The notes below the pieces were generated by a model, which saw only the letters and a list, made by a program, of their open reading frames with translations, was not told where the DNA came from and ran no database searches. Of a stretch of 64,000 nucleotides of DNA, positions 54,769-63,662 are shown piece after piece (the first letter of the stretch is position 1; each line of letters opens with the position of its first letter). The DNA comes from Alphaproteobacteria bacterium 32-64-14 (GTDB taxonomy: Bacteria > Pseudomonadota > Alphaproteobacteria > Caulobacterales > Hyphomonadaceae). The translations under genes were made by a program, and so were the position numbers. Where the stretch lies: NCBI GenBank assembly GCA_002280725.1, contig NCEM01000015.1, forward strand, positions 26,327 to 90,326, written 5' to 3'.

Positions 54769-54858
54769 CTAGCGGCGGCCGCCATTGGGGCGCACGGCCA
54801 TCACGGCCAGCACGATAAAGGCGACAACAAGCGAAGTGGCCTGGATCAGAATCTGCAT
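54769..54858 (-). CDS. 29-residue membrane peptide, candidate
   Basis: The ATG at 54858 has GAGGG eight bases upstream. It encodes MQILIQATSLVVAFIVLAVM and then AVRPNGGRR, ending at TAG 54769-54771. A single hydrophobic helix with a basic end fits a small membrane protein. Such a short frame could arise by chance, so this is tentative. Confidence 0.4.
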   Translation of the reverse strand: MQILIQATSLVVAFIVLAVMAVRPNGGRR

Positions 54859-55081
54859 CGGAAAACCCTCGACCACGCCGCTTACGCATCACTTAAGAAG
54901 AGATCGCTGCGACCGCATCGCCCGACGTCACTTTGTCGCGGCGTTTGTATGCGGGCTGATCCGAACTCATCCTGCCTTGCTGGCGGGGGAATGAGTCAGC
55001 GATTGGGCAAAGACGTGACGCTTGCAGCCGGCCCCCGCGCTGTTGCACGAGAGCATCAGGTGCGCCCCTGCGGCCTACATC
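54859..55081. other. Remainder of a 408-base gap, no gene seen
   Basis: The space between the chemoreceptor and the 64-residue gene contains only the hairpin at 54697 and the 29-residue candidate. From 54859 on I see no convincing frame, repeat or RNA. Promoters of the 29-residue frame probably lie here. Confidence 0.4.
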
Positions 55082-55276
55082 CTACCCCTTGGGCGCATCA
55101 TCGCCCGGCGTCTTCGCCTTCCGGTGATCGTCGAGCTGGCGCACCACAACCTCGTGCGGTTCCGCTTCGATCGGATCATCCGGCGGCGGCCTGCGGCCAA
55201 AACGTTCCCGAAGGGCCGGCCTCGCCAGCAAGACGATCAGCAGGGCGACGATGAAGACGAGGATGATCGGTCCCAT
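55082..55276 (-). CDS. 64-residue single-pass membrane protein
   Basis: A small membrane protein. An N-terminal helix (MGPIILVFIVALLIVLLARP) is followed by a charged cytoplasmic tail with ALRERFGRRPPPDDPIEAEP and HEVVVRQLDDHRKAKTPGDD. The strong amphipathic boundary and complete short frame argue for a real gene. It starts six bases after the stop of the TrmN6-like methyltransferase, so it is probably part of that operon (DUF2007-methyltransferase-this gene). Function unknown. Confidence 0.65.
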   Translation of the reverse strand: MGPIILVFIVALLIVLLARPALRERFGRRPPPDDPIEAEPHEVVVRQLDDHRKAKTPGDDAPKG

Positions 55277-55282
55277 GGCTGT

Positions 55283-56044
55283 CTATTTCCACTCCAGCGC
55301 GCCGCCCTTGAGGCTAGCCTCGGCCCGCGCCGTTGAGGGGCCTCCTGCCGTCTCATGCAGCACCAGACCATCATATAGTGTCACAGGCCCCCGCCGCAGC
55401 CCCTTCCGCGCACGTATCAGCACACGCCCCGCCTCCACCCCCGGCGCCGCACGCACCGGCAGCACCTCGATCTCGCCCGTGCGCGGGTTGAGCAGCTCCA
55501 GCAGGTCCGCCAGCGCCGCCGCCCGGTGGATCAGCGTGATCCGCCCGCCCGGCTGGGTGATGTGGTGCAGGAACAAGACCCACGCCTTCAGCGGCGTTGT
55601 CGCCATGTAGGCCGCGTGCCTGCCCTCGGCCGGCGCCCGCGCAGCCCCCGGCTCGAAAAACGGCGGATTGCTGAACGCCTGGTCGAACGCATTCTCCAGC
55701 TCGGGCAGCCGCCCGGCGATGTCGTGCTCGCGGACGTCCACCCGCGCGCCAAACCCGTTCGCAGCGATCCCCTGCCGCGCCATCTGCAGGTAGGCCGCCT
55801 CGCGCTCGAACCCGGTGAACACCGCCCCGTCCAGCCGGTGCGCCGCGCACAGCAGCGCCGCTCCCGCGCCGCTGCCCGCCTCGGCGATCGTCTCGGCCCT
55901 GCCCGGCTTCACCTCCAGCGAGGCCGCCAGCAGCACCGCATCCATCCCCGCGCGATAGCCGCTCGCGGGCTGCACCACCGTGACGGCGCCGCCGAGAAAC
56001 CGGTCATGGCTGAGGCCATTGAGCGTGAGATCCGGCCCGCTCAC
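55283..56044 (-). CDS. TrmN6-like N6-adenine methyltransferase
   Basis: A 253-residue S-adenosylmethionine methyltransferase. Motif I is AEAGSGAGAALLCAAHR. Substrate motif IV is the N6-adenine type SNPPFFEPG, as in E. coli YfiC/TrmN6, which methylates A37 of tRNA1(Val). The sequence HDRFLGGAVTVVQPASGYRA near the N-terminus is also YfiC-like. The GTG start at 56044 overlaps the stop of the upstream DUF2007 gene by four bases (GTGA), which fixes the start. Some members methylate other RNAs, so the tRNA target is inferred. Confidence 0.85.
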   Translation of the reverse strand: MSGPDLTLNGLSHDRFLGGAVTVVQPASGYRAGMDAVLLAASLEVKPGRAETIAEAGSGAGAALLCAAHRLDGAVFTGFEREAAYLQMARQGIAANGFGARVDVREHDIAGRLPELENAFDQAFSNPPFFEPGAARAPAEGRHAAYMATTPLKAWVLFLHHITQPGGRITLIHRAAALADLLELLNPRTGEIEVLPVRAAPGVEAGRVLIRARKGLRRGPVTLYDGLVLHETAGGPSTARAEASLKGGALEWK

Positions 56045-56307
56045 GGCTGGCCATCGTCCCCGGCGCCATCGTCCTCGCCGCCATCCTCCGGCAGCGGGTC
56101 CTGCGGGGCGTCGAGCTGCTTCAAGGCCTCGCGGGCCACAGCTTCCCATTCATCCGGCACCATCACGCGGCGCTCCAGCGCCGGAATCCCGCCCTCCGCC
56201 GCCGCCATGAAGCGGTCGGCCACGAACGGGTGGCACCCCGCCCGTTTGAGCAGGACCACCGCATAATCGAGGCGGATCGGATTGTTGGTGCGGAGGACTT
56301 CGATCAT
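56041..56307 (-). CDS. DUF2007 family protein
   Basis: An 88-residue protein of the DUF2007 (putative signal-transducing) family. It starts MIEVLRTNNPIRLDYAVVLL and carries AGCHPFVADRFMAAAEGGIP with RVMVPDEWEAVAREAL. The C-terminal tail is acidic (EDGGEDDGAGDD). It is first in the operon with the TrmN6-like gene and divergent from the polyprenyl synthase gene. In alphaproteobacteria this order (polyprenyl synthase, DUF2007, methyltransferase) is common. No enzymatic motif is visible. Confidence 0.83.
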   Translation of the reverse strand: MIEVLRTNNPIRLDYAVVLLKRAGCHPFVADRFMAAAEGGIPALERRVMVPDEWEAVAREALKQLDAPQDPLPEDGGEDDGAGDDGQP

Positions 56308-56444
56308 TCGGGGATCATTCTCGCGACAACTTGCCACGCCGGTGGCGCCAGCCGCCAGCGCTATTTCTAGAACAGCTTCTCACGCTGGAAATATCGTATA
56401 TTAGCAGCGTTGAAGAAGCGGTTGGGAAGCGCAAGGGAAATAGA

Positions 56445-57467
56445 TTGGCCCTGCACGCCGAAGTCCAGAACCCCGCGGCCCAGACTGCCAGGCCGATGGA
56501 CCGGCTGGCGGCCATGCTCAGCGGTGACCTTGGTGAGGTCGAGCGCCTGCTGGCCGAGCGCGCGGCCAGCCCGGTCGCGACCATTCCCGATCTATCCAGC
56601 TATCTGATTTCAGCCGGCGGCAAGCGCCTGCGCCCCATCCTCACGCTCGCAGCCGCCCGCGCCGTTGGCGGCCGGGGCGGAGACGCCGTGGCCAAGCTCG
56701 CGGCGGCCGTCGAATTCATCCACACCGCCACCCTGCTGCACGACGATGTGGTGGACGACTCAGACCTTCGCCGCGGCAAGGCCGCCGCCAAGAATGTGTG
56801 GGGCGCCTCCGCTTCCATCCTCGTCGGCGACTTCCTGTTCGCCCGCGCCTTCACGCTGATGACCGAGACGCGCGACCTGCGCATCCTCGACATTCTCAGC
56901 CGCGCCAGCTGCGTCATCGCCGAAGGCGAAGTCCGCCAACTCGCCTCGCTCGGCAAGGTCGACCTGCCCATTCCCGAATACATGGCCATCGTCGAAGCCA
57001 AGACCGCTGCCCTGTTTGAAGCCGCCGCCCGCGCCGGCGCCTGCACCGCGACGAACGACGAGACCATCTCCGATGCGATGGGCGAATACGGCCGCCGTCT
57101 CGGCCGCGCCTTCCAGATCGTCGATGACCTGCTCGACTATGGCGGCCTCACCTCCGTCATCGGCAAGGCCGTTGGCGACGACTTCCGGGAAGGCAAGCTC
57201 ACCCTGCCCGTGATCTACGCGCGCGAGAGCGCAACGGGTGATGATCGCAAGTTCTGGGACCGCGTGATGGGCGAGCGCGAGCAGACCGAAAGCGATCTCG
57301 CCCACGCCATCCACCTGATCCGCGCCTCCGGCGCCGCCGACCGCACGCTGGAAGCCGCCAACGCAGAAGCCGCCGCCGCCAAGGCCGCCCTCGCCCGCGC
57401 GTCCCGCGGCGCCTTCCACGACGAACTCGCCGGCCTCGCCGACTACTGCGTCAGCCGCGCGTTCTAG
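56445..57467 (+). CDS. Polyprenyl diphosphate synthase
   Basis: A trans-prenyltransferase making the long isoprenoid chain of ubiquinone, octaprenyl or longer. The TTG at 56445 has AAGGGA six bases upstream and gives 340 residues. The first Asp-rich motif is DDVVDD (100-105), after the GGKRLRP substrate-binding stretch. The second is FQIVDDLLDYGG (about 225-236), followed by GDDFREGKLTLPVIYA. Family length is normal. It diverges from DUF2007 across a short AT-rich promoter region (TATATT near 56397). The ispE gene further along shares the isoprenoid theme, though it is in another operon. Chain length cannot be read by eye. Confidence 0.9.
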   Translation: MALHAEVQNPAAQTARPMDRLAAMLSGDLGEVERLLAERAASPVATIPDLSSYLISAGGKRLRPILTLAAARAVGGRGGDAVAKLAAAVEFIHTATLLHDDVVDDSDLRRGKAAAKNVWGASASILVGDFLFARAFTLMTETRDLRILDILSRASCVIAEGEVRQLASLGKVDLPIPEYMAIVEAKTAALFEAAARAGACTATNDETISDAMGEYGRRLGRAFQIVDDLLDYGGLTSVIGKAVGDDFREGKLTLPVIYARESATGDDRKFWDRVMGEREQTESDLAHAIHLIRASGAADRTLEAANAEAAAAKAALARASRGAFHDELAGLADYCVSRAF

Positions 57468-57494
57468 GCCGCGCCGCACCAACACCCCTGCCCC

Positions 57495-58541
57495 CTACGC
57501 AATCTCCCGCCCGACCAGCCCGTTCTCCACGCCCGCGCGCCGGATCTTCATGTGGAGCCACGTACTGATCAGCACCAGCAGCACAAACATGATCACCGGA
57601 ATCTGACGCGCCAGCAGCGCTGACAAAATTCCGACAATGGTCGTGTTGAGCGCCCAGACCGCGTGAACCGACGACACCTGCCAATGCTTCAGCCCCGCTT
57701 TCAGCGCGATCTGATAGCTGTGGTCGCGATGGGCAGACATCAGCTTCTTCCCATGCTTCGCACGCCAGACCAGCGTCAGCAAAACATCCGACAGAAACGG
57801 CAGCAGCAGGATCGGCGGCACGAACAACAGGTCCGGCCGCTGCCGCACCAGCTCAAGCCCCAGCCCCGCCAGCACGGCGCCGACAAACAGCGCCCCGGCG
57901 TCGCCGACATAAAGCCGCCCCGAGACATTCCACACCAGGAAGCCGCACAGCCCGCCCGTCAGCGCGCCCGCCGTCAGCGCGAAATCCCACGCGCCGATCA
58001 CCGCGCCGCACACCGCAAAGCCGGCCGCCGCGATGGCAGCCATCCCCATGGCAAGGCCATTGGCGCCATCCATGAAGTTGGTCGCGTTCGCCACCACCAC
58101 GATCCACAACGCCGAGCCCGCCACCGCAAGCCACACCGGCATCGGCCATTCCATCCCGGGCCACAGCGCGAACACCTCCGGCCGCACGCCCGCCACCGCA
58201 ATGCCGATCCCGATCGCCGTCACCAGCAGCAATTTATAGATGGCGCGAAGTCCGATGACGTCGTCCGCCAGCCCGACCAGAAGCGCGCCAAGCGCGCCTG
58301 CGCCCACCACGAACAGCATGGGGTTGAATCCGCCGCTCGTCAGCTCGGTATCGGCCGCAACCGCAAGCGCGGCCGACAGCGCAATCGCCAGTCCGCCCGC
58401 GGTCGGCACCGGCGCCTTCTGCTGCTTCCGCGCCTCGGTTGGCGCATCGACGATGCCCAGCGAAATCACCACGCGGCACAGGATCACCGACGGGATCACC
58501 GCGAGCGCGAAAGCAAGAACAACACGAAGGACCTGGTCCAT
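57495..58541 (-). CDS. Undecaprenyl-phosphate phosphosugar transferase, WecA/MraY family
   Basis: An integral membrane protein (348 residues, about ten helices) that loads a sugar phosphate onto undecaprenyl phosphate. This starts synthesis of O-antigen, teichoic-type or other surface glycans. Family motifs are GLADDVIGL in the second cytoplasmic loop, NATNFMDGANGLA with the metal-binding Asp, VGDAGALFVG and the basic HRDHSYQIALKAG near the C-terminus. The His-x-x-His loop favours the WecA group over MraY. It sits alone, convergent with the polyprenyl synthase gene. The mur/fts cluster expected around MraY is absent, which supports the WecA reading. Confidence 0.86.
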   Translation of the reverse strand: MDQVLRVVLAFALAVIPSVILCRVVISLGIVDAPTEARKQQKAPVPTAGGLAIALSAALAVAADTELTSGGFNPMLFVVGAGALGALLVGLADDVIGLRAIYKLLLVTAIGIGIAVAGVRPEVFALWPGMEWPMPVWLAVAGSALWIVVVANATNFMDGANGLAMGMAAIAAAGFAVCGAVIGAWDFALTAGALTGGLCGFLVWNVSGRLYVGDAGALFVGAVLAGLGLELVRQRPDLLFVPPILLLPFLSDVLLTLVWRAKHGKKLMSAHRDHSYQIALKAGLKHWQVSSVHAVWALNTTIVGILSALLARQIPVIMFVLLVLISTWLHMKIRRAGVENGLVGREIA

Positions 58542-58610
58542 GGCGGCTGGCTAGCGCGGAAGGCGTGAACTGGAAAGCGTCTTCCCGCCTATCGCCACGC
58601 GCACGGCTCC

Positions 58611-59531
58611 CTAATCCTCGACCGGAAGCTGCGGCGCGCCGCGCAGGGTGGTCGTCCGCACCCAGTATTTGCGCTTGGCGCGCGTGATCAAGCTTGCTGC
58701 CGCCTCGGCCGCCGCATTATCCGCAAACAGCCCGAAGCAGGTCGGCCCGCTGCCCGACATGCGCGCCAGCAAACAGCCCGGCTGCGACTGGATCAGCTTC
58801 AGCGCCCGGGCGATCTCCGGGCAGATCGCGACAGCCGCCGGCTGCAGATCATTCCGGAATCCGGCCAGCGCCTGCACGAAGGGCACGACCTCCGCATCGC
58901 CGGGCGGCTCCATCTCGCGGAACGTCCGGTTCGCGCCCATCTGGTCGAACCGCTCGAACACGCGCCGCGTCTCCAGCGTGATGCCGGGGTTGACCAGCAC
59001 GCAGGGAATGTCCGGCGTCGCGACATCGATCAGCCGCTCGCCCGTGCCCCGCATCACCAGCGGACGCAGCCGCACGCAGGCCGGCACGTCCGAACCAAGC
59101 TGGATCGCCAGACGCTCCAGCGCCGCCTCGCCGAAATCGATGCCCCACATTTCATTGAGCACATGGAACGTCGCCGCTGCGTCAGACGATCCGCCGCCAA
59201 CGCCGCCCGCAATCGGCAGCTCCTTGTGCAGCGTCAGCGCCGCGCCCAGCCCGCCCCGCTCGCACGCCTCGCGTAGCGCATTCGCCGCCGCAAGCGTGAG
59301 ATTGTTGGGCGCGTTCTTCAGCTGTTTCGCGCCCGGGCCCTCAACCGCAAGCGACAGTTGCGGCGATGGCCGCGCCATGATCCGGTCCGCCGCCTTCGTA
59401 TCGGCAAACACCACAAGGCTGTCGAGCGGATGCAACCCGCCCGGCCCTGACGCGCCGACATGCAGGTACAGGTTCACCTTGGCAGGCGCCCAGGCGGTCG
59501 TGAAATTTGCGCGGTTCGGCGAAAGGCTCAT
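58611..59531 (-). CDS. ispE: 4-(cytidine 5'-diphospho)-2-C-methyl-D-erythritol kinase
   Basis: Phosphorylates CDP-methylerythritol in the MEP route to isoprenoids. The ATG at 59531 gives 306 residues. The N-terminal AWAPAKVNLYLHVG carries the catalytic Lys. The ATP-binding GHMP motif is LPIAGGVGGGSSDAAATFHV (105-124). GSDVPACV and the C-terminal MSGSGPTCFGLF are also present. The frame is open upstream, but that part has no homology. It lies 76 bases past the stop of a TPR lipoprotein gene on the same strand. That order, TPR protein then ispE, recurs in alphaproteobacteria as far as I recall. Confidence 0.94.
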   Translation of the reverse strand: MSLSPNRANFTTAWAPAKVNLYLHVGASGPGGLHPLDSLVVFADTKAADRIMARPSPQLSLAVEGPGAKQLKNAPNNLTLAAANALREACERGGLGAALTLHKELPIAGGVGGGSSDAAATFHVLNEMWGIDFGEAALERLAIQLGSDVPACVRLRPLVMRGTGERLIDVATPDIPCVLVNPGITLETRRVFERFDQMGANRTFREMEPPGDAEVVPFVQALAGFRNDLQPAAVAICPEIARALKLIQSQPGCLLARMSGSGPTCFGLFADNAAAEAAASLITRAKRKYWVRTTTLRGAPQLPVED

Positions 59532-59607
59532 GGCGGCAAAGCTAGACTCTGCAGCGCCGCGTCTGACAAGCCCTTTCGGCTCTTTCGTTGCACACGCCCG
59601 GGAATCC

Positions 59608-61335
59608 CTACGGACTCGCCGCAAGGCTCGCCGATGCGCTCGCGGCAGGTCCCGACGCCAGCTTCTCCTTCAGCGACGTCTCGCGCTGCGCATCGGGCTT
59701 CAGCCGCAGCGCGGCGGCCCATGAATAGCGCGCTTCCTTCTGGCGGCCGGCGGCCCAGTAGGCGTCGCCCAGATGGTCAACCACCTCGGCGTCAGTCGGC
59801 AGGATCTCGGCGGCGCGTTCGAGATACGGAATCGCCTGATCGTAATGCCCCAGCTTGAAATGCGCCCAGCCATAGCTGTCGACGATGTGGCCAAGGTCCG
59901 GCCGCGCCGCGACCGCGCGCTGCACCAGCGCCATGCCCTCTTCCACGCGCTCGCCGCGATCGACCCAGTTGTAGCCCAGCGAATTCAGCAACTCCGGCTG
60001 GTCCGGCTCAAGCGCGATGGCCGCCAGCAGATCCGCCTCCGCCCCGGGCCAGTCGCCCGCCGCATTGCGCGCCGTTGCCCGCGCGAACAGCACGCGCCAG
60101 TCCGCCGCGCCCGCCGCCGCATCCTCCGCCACGATGCGATCATAAAGCGCGACCGCCTGCGGATAGGCATCGTTGAATCTGTAGACATCAGCTGCCCGCG
60201 CCTTGATATCGCGCCGCGCCGACGTCGCCGCCTCGTCCGCCAGCGCAATGCCCTCCGCGCCGCGATCGATCCGCCCCAGCATCTCCGCCTGCTGGATCAG
60301 CGCGTCCGCGCGCCACGGCGATCCCGCCTTCACCAGCCGCAGCGCAGCCAGCGCTTCATCCGGGCGATCCTGCCCCTCCAGCGCCTCGGCCTGCATCAGG
60401 CGCGCCGGCGCAAGATCGGGATCGAGATGCAGCGCCGCCGCCTGCCGCATCAGGTTGGTTTCCGGATGCAGCCGCGTGCGCCCGTTCGCAGACACGACAT
60501 GGATCACCAGCGCCGCGCCCCGCTTCGCATCAAGCTCAGGCCGCGCGAACTTCTTCCCCGCCGCAAGATCAGCCAGCACCGCCGACGCCGCCGCGCCCCG
60601 CACGCCGGCCAGCAAGTCCCGCGCACGCTCCGTCTCGCCGCGAGACGCCGCCAACTGCGCGCCAAGCGAGAACACGACATCAGGCGCCGAGACCGCCAGC
60701 CCGCGCGCGCGCTCAAACATGGTCAGCGCCTCGGCGTCGAGTTTTGCTTCCATCAACACCAGCGCCCGCAGCACATCCCTGTCGCCGCGCATCCCGCCCG
60801 GAGGCGTGATCCATTCGACGATGGCCAGCGCCTCCTCGATATCCGTCTGCGCCGCCAGCCACGCCCCCAGCGCACCGCGCAGGTCGGCGTTGTAGATGCC
60901 AACGCCCGGATTGCTCAGGCGCGCCTGCGCCTCCTTCGTCCGGCCCCGCGCGATATCGTCGATCACCAGCGCCACCTGTGCGCTCGGCGCATCCACCGCC
61001 ACCGTGGCGTCAGCCGCGCGCGCGATGCGGATCGCACCCGCCATGTCGCCCGCCGCCATCGTCGCGAACGCTGCCAGCTCCAGCAGCTCGCTGTCCTCCG
61101 GCGTATTGGCGAAGGCCCGGCCATAGAAGGTCGCCGCCGACGCACTATCGCCCACCAGCCCCGCATACCGCGCCACCAGGAAGTCGCTGTATTCCTGCTG
61201 CAGCTGCAGCTCTTCCAGCATCTCGGGCGTAAGCCAGCGCGAATACGACGGCTGCGAGACGCACCCCCCGATCGCACACGCCGCCACAAACGCGAGAGAG
61301 GCCCGGAACCCGGACCGCAGATATCCTGACCACAT
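59608..61335 (-). CDS. TPR-repeat lipoprotein, upstream of ispE
   Basis: A 575-residue exported protein built from tetratricopeptide repeats. The ATG at 61335 opens a signal ending in the lipobox AIGGC (Cys25). Repeats are spread throughout. The clearest are near the C-terminus: PELLNSLGYNWVDRGERVEE, then LGHIVDSYGWAHFKLGHYDQ and DAEVVDHLGDAYWAAGRQKE. That spacing of about 34 residues is typical. The protein should form a superhelical scaffold on the periplasmic face of a membrane. It is paralogous in design to the neighbouring protein at 61584, and the two flank a 31-bp inverted repeat. Partner proteins are unknown. Confidence 0.84.
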   Translation of the reverse strand: MWSGYLRSGFRASLAFVAACAIGGCVSQPSYSRWLTPEMLEELQLQQEYSDFLVARYAGLVGDSASAATFYGRAFANTPEDSELLELAAFATMAAGDMAGAIRIARAADATVAVDAPSAQVALVIDDIARGRTKEAQARLSNPGVGIYNADLRGALGAWLAAQTDIEEALAIVEWITPPGGMRGDRDVLRALVLMEAKLDAEALTMFERARGLAVSAPDVVFSLGAQLAASRGETERARDLLAGVRGAAASAVLADLAAGKKFARPELDAKRGAALVIHVVSANGRTRLHPETNLMRQAAALHLDPDLAPARLMQAEALEGQDRPDEALAALRLVKAGSPWRADALIQQAEMLGRIDRGAEGIALADEAATSARRDIKARAADVYRFNDAYPQAVALYDRIVAEDAAAGAADWRVLFARATARNAAGDWPGAEADLLAAIALEPDQPELLNSLGYNWVDRGERVEEGMALVQRAVAARPDLGHIVDSYGWAHFKLGHYDQAIPYLERAAEILPTDAEVVDHLGDAYWAAGRQKEARYSWAAALRLKPDAQRETSLKEKLASGPAASASASLAASP

Positions 61336-61458
61336 CAGGTCATGCTGCCCCAGACCCATGCCGCCAGCAACAGCCCAATCATCAGTGATCACATCGCATC
61401 GCGACCACCTGAATCACCTGCGCCAGCCAGAGCCGGACGCCCGGAATCCCCTCCCCGC

Positions 61459-61547
61459 GCCTCGTCCTTCGACAGGCTCAGGATGAGGCGCTCCGGGAAC
61501 ACCTGTGCCGAGAGATGCCTCATCCTGAGCCTGTCGAAGGACGAGGC
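61459..61547. repeat. Perfect 31-bp inverted repeat with 27-base spacer
   Basis: GCCTCGTCCTTCGACAGGCT starts the left arm (61459-61489). The right arm (61517-61547) is its exact reverse complement over 31 bases. Arms of this sequence are widely dispersed in proteobacterial genomes. It lies between the two TPR genes. Ten bases of another copy begin at 63991. Confidence 0.85.
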
Positions 61548-61583
61548 ATCGAGCTCACCACAGTGCGTCGTTTGAAGCAGCCG

Positions 61584-63662
61584 TCAGATATCCGCGATCG
61601 CGCCGCGGTCTTTCTCCAGCGGAACCTCCGGCGTATCGCGCCGCTCGGGCGCAGGCGTCGTCAGCCCGTCGCGCAGCTTGGCTTGCGTCCGCGCCTTGTT
61701 GTGCTCGGGCGGGCGGGCCAGAAGCGCCGCCTGCCAGTGCTTGCGCGCAGCCTCCTGGTCGCCCAGCCGCCACTCGATGTCGCCCATATGGTCCGACAGC
61801 TCCCAGTGGCCGAATGGCGCATACTCTTCCAGCGCCATGTTGATGAAGCGCCGCGCCTCGCGGAAGTCCCCATACTGATAGTAGGCCCACCCGATCGAAT
61901 CCAGCAGGTTGGCTTCATCCGGCGTCATGCGGATCGCCTGCTTCAACAGCTTGAAGCCTTCATCCAGTTCCTGCGGCGTCACCGGATTGTCGATCAGCGA
62001 ATAGCCAAGATTGTTCATCAGCCCGGTATTGTCCGGCTGGTCGGTCATCATCTTGCGCATGATCTCGAGACCTTCCGCGCGCTGCGGCGAGTCCACCAGC
62101 ATAGAGGCGAGGAATTGCTGCGTGTTCTCGTCGTCGTCCAGCGCACGCGCCTGCCGCGCCGCCTCCACCGCCGCCATCAGCTGGCCCGCCTGGTTCAGGG
62201 CCTGCGCCCTGGTCAGCAGCGCGAACACTTTCTGCGGCGGCGACAGCTGGCTCTTCAGCGCCTGGTCCACCAGCTGCAGCGCGCGCTCCGTCTTGCCCGC
62301 CGTCGCCAGCGTTCCCGCGGCCTGGATTTTCGCATCGACGCCCGAGTCGATCTTAAGCGACCGCTCCACCATCGCCGCCAGCGTATCGGGCGAGCCAAGC
62401 TCCAGCGCTGCAAGCCCCGCCGTCGATTGCAGCAGCGCCGCCATCTGCGCCGGCGGATTGCCAAGCTGTGCAATGCGCAGCGCGGGCTCGAACTTGCCGT
62501 TGTCGTAGAGCTTGCTCGCTTCCGCCGCGCGGATCACGCCATTGTCCGGATCGAGCACCAGCGCGCTCTGGCGCATCGACGCCAGCAGGTGGTTGAACGG
62601 CGTCTTCGCGCCGCGCCCGGCCATCGCCGCCATGATGCCCTCCTGCTCTTCCAGCAGGTTGGCTTCATCCCCCAGCGCCTCGGCCATCGCCTGCTTCAGC
62701 GTGCGCGGCGCCAGCCTGTCCTCGCCGGTCTTCGCCTTCAACAGCCGGTTCTCGACATAGCCATCGTCGGGCGACGCCGCCAGCAGCCGCTCCAGCAGAG
62801 CCTCCGCCTCCGCATCGCGCTTCACCCCGCGCAGCAGCTCCGCCTTGCGCAGCGCCAGCAGGCGTTGCGCCTGGAACGCGCGCGCCTCGATGTAGTACTG
62901 CATCGTGCCAATGCCATCGGGCGCCGGCGGATGGAACGCATTCTCGAAATCGCCATACGTCGTCAGCGCCAGCTCATAATCGCCCATGCCCTCGGCAAGC
63001 AGCGCCGTATGCCCGACGTGATCCGGCTTGGGCAGCATGCGCTGCATGCTCTTCATCGCAGCCATTGCATCGTCCTTGCGCCCGCTCGCGGCATAGGCCC
63101 ACGGCCGCAGATGGTTGCCGCTCATCCAGTCCGAGACCGGCCGCCCTTCCAGCGCATCGATAACCTCGACCGCAAGCTCAGGCTGGTCAGCCGCCACCGC
63201 GTCGACCGCAAGATAGCCCCACGCGCCCGCATTCTTCTTGGCCGCATAGTCCTCCCGCACGCGCGCCATGAAGGCCGCCATGTCGGCATTCTCGATCATC
63301 GCCTGCGGCGAAGCATAGGGCTTGGCCGGCGCCTCATACGGCGCCGTCGCCTGCGCGGCCTGCGACACCGGCAGGATCACCGGCGCGGGCGGAGCGTCCG
63401 GATCGGCAGAAGCGGGATCGGCCGGGTCAGCAAGATCGAGCGGCTGGACCGTGTCCGCCGCCGCCATCATGCTCTTGGCCGCAAGCCCGTCTCGCGGAAG
63501 ACCACCGCAATTGGAGATCGGCTGCACACCGCCGCCCGTGACGACATAAACCGTCCGGCACCCGCCAGCATCGCCAAATCCCGGCACGCCAAGCGAACTG
63601 CACGCCGACAGGATCGCGGTGGCCGAAGCCGCAAGAACAAGGCGAAGTTTGTACGTGTTCAT
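61584..63662 (-). CDS. Large TPR-repeat lipoprotein
   Basis: A 692-residue exported TPR protein. The signal ends TAILSAC (Cys21), a good lipobox. An Ala/Asp/Pro-rich linker (about 65-110) leads to a long array of helical repeats. The most regular is at the C-terminus: TGLMNNLGYSLIDNPVTPQE, then EANLLDSIGWAYYQYGDFRE and HWELSDHMGDIEWRLGDQEA. The end of the array strongly resembles that of the neighbouring TPR lipoprotein, implying a duplicated gene. Two cysteines near the mature N-terminus (GGCRTVY and SNCGG) may be bridged. A scaffold for an envelope complex is likely. No enzymatic motif is seen. Confidence 0.84.
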   Translation of the reverse strand: MNTYKLRLVLAASATAILSACSSLGVPGFGDAGGCRTVYVVTGGGVQPISNCGGLPRDGLAAKSMMAAADTVQPLDLADPADPASADPDAPPAPVILPVSQAAQATAPYEAPAKPYASPQAMIENADMAAFMARVREDYAAKKNAGAWGYLAVDAVAADQPELAVEVIDALEGRPVSDWMSGNHLRPWAYAASGRKDDAMAAMKSMQRMLPKPDHVGHTALLAEGMGDYELALTTYGDFENAFHPPAPDGIGTMQYYIEARAFQAQRLLALRKAELLRGVKRDAEAEALLERLLAASPDDGYVENRLLKAKTGEDRLAPRTLKQAMAEALGDEANLLEEQEGIMAAMAGRGAKTPFNHLLASMRQSALVLDPDNGVIRAAEASKLYDNGKFEPALRIAQLGNPPAQMAALLQSTAGLAALELGSPDTLAAMVERSLKIDSGVDAKIQAAGTLATAGKTERALQLVDQALKSQLSPPQKVFALLTRAQALNQAGQLMAAVEAARQARALDDDENTQQFLASMLVDSPQRAEGLEIMRKMMTDQPDNTGLMNNLGYSLIDNPVTPQELDEGFKLLKQAIRMTPDEANLLDSIGWAYYQYGDFREARRFINMALEEYAPFGHWELSDHMGDIEWRLGDQEAARKHWQAALLARPPEHNKARTQAKLRDGLTTPAPERRDTPEVPLEKDRGAIADI

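Noticed and set aside
59773..61329. A 518-codon open frame on the plus strand
   Set aside because: It is antisense to the other TPR lipoprotein and extremely Arg-rich, which is typical of a shadow frame.
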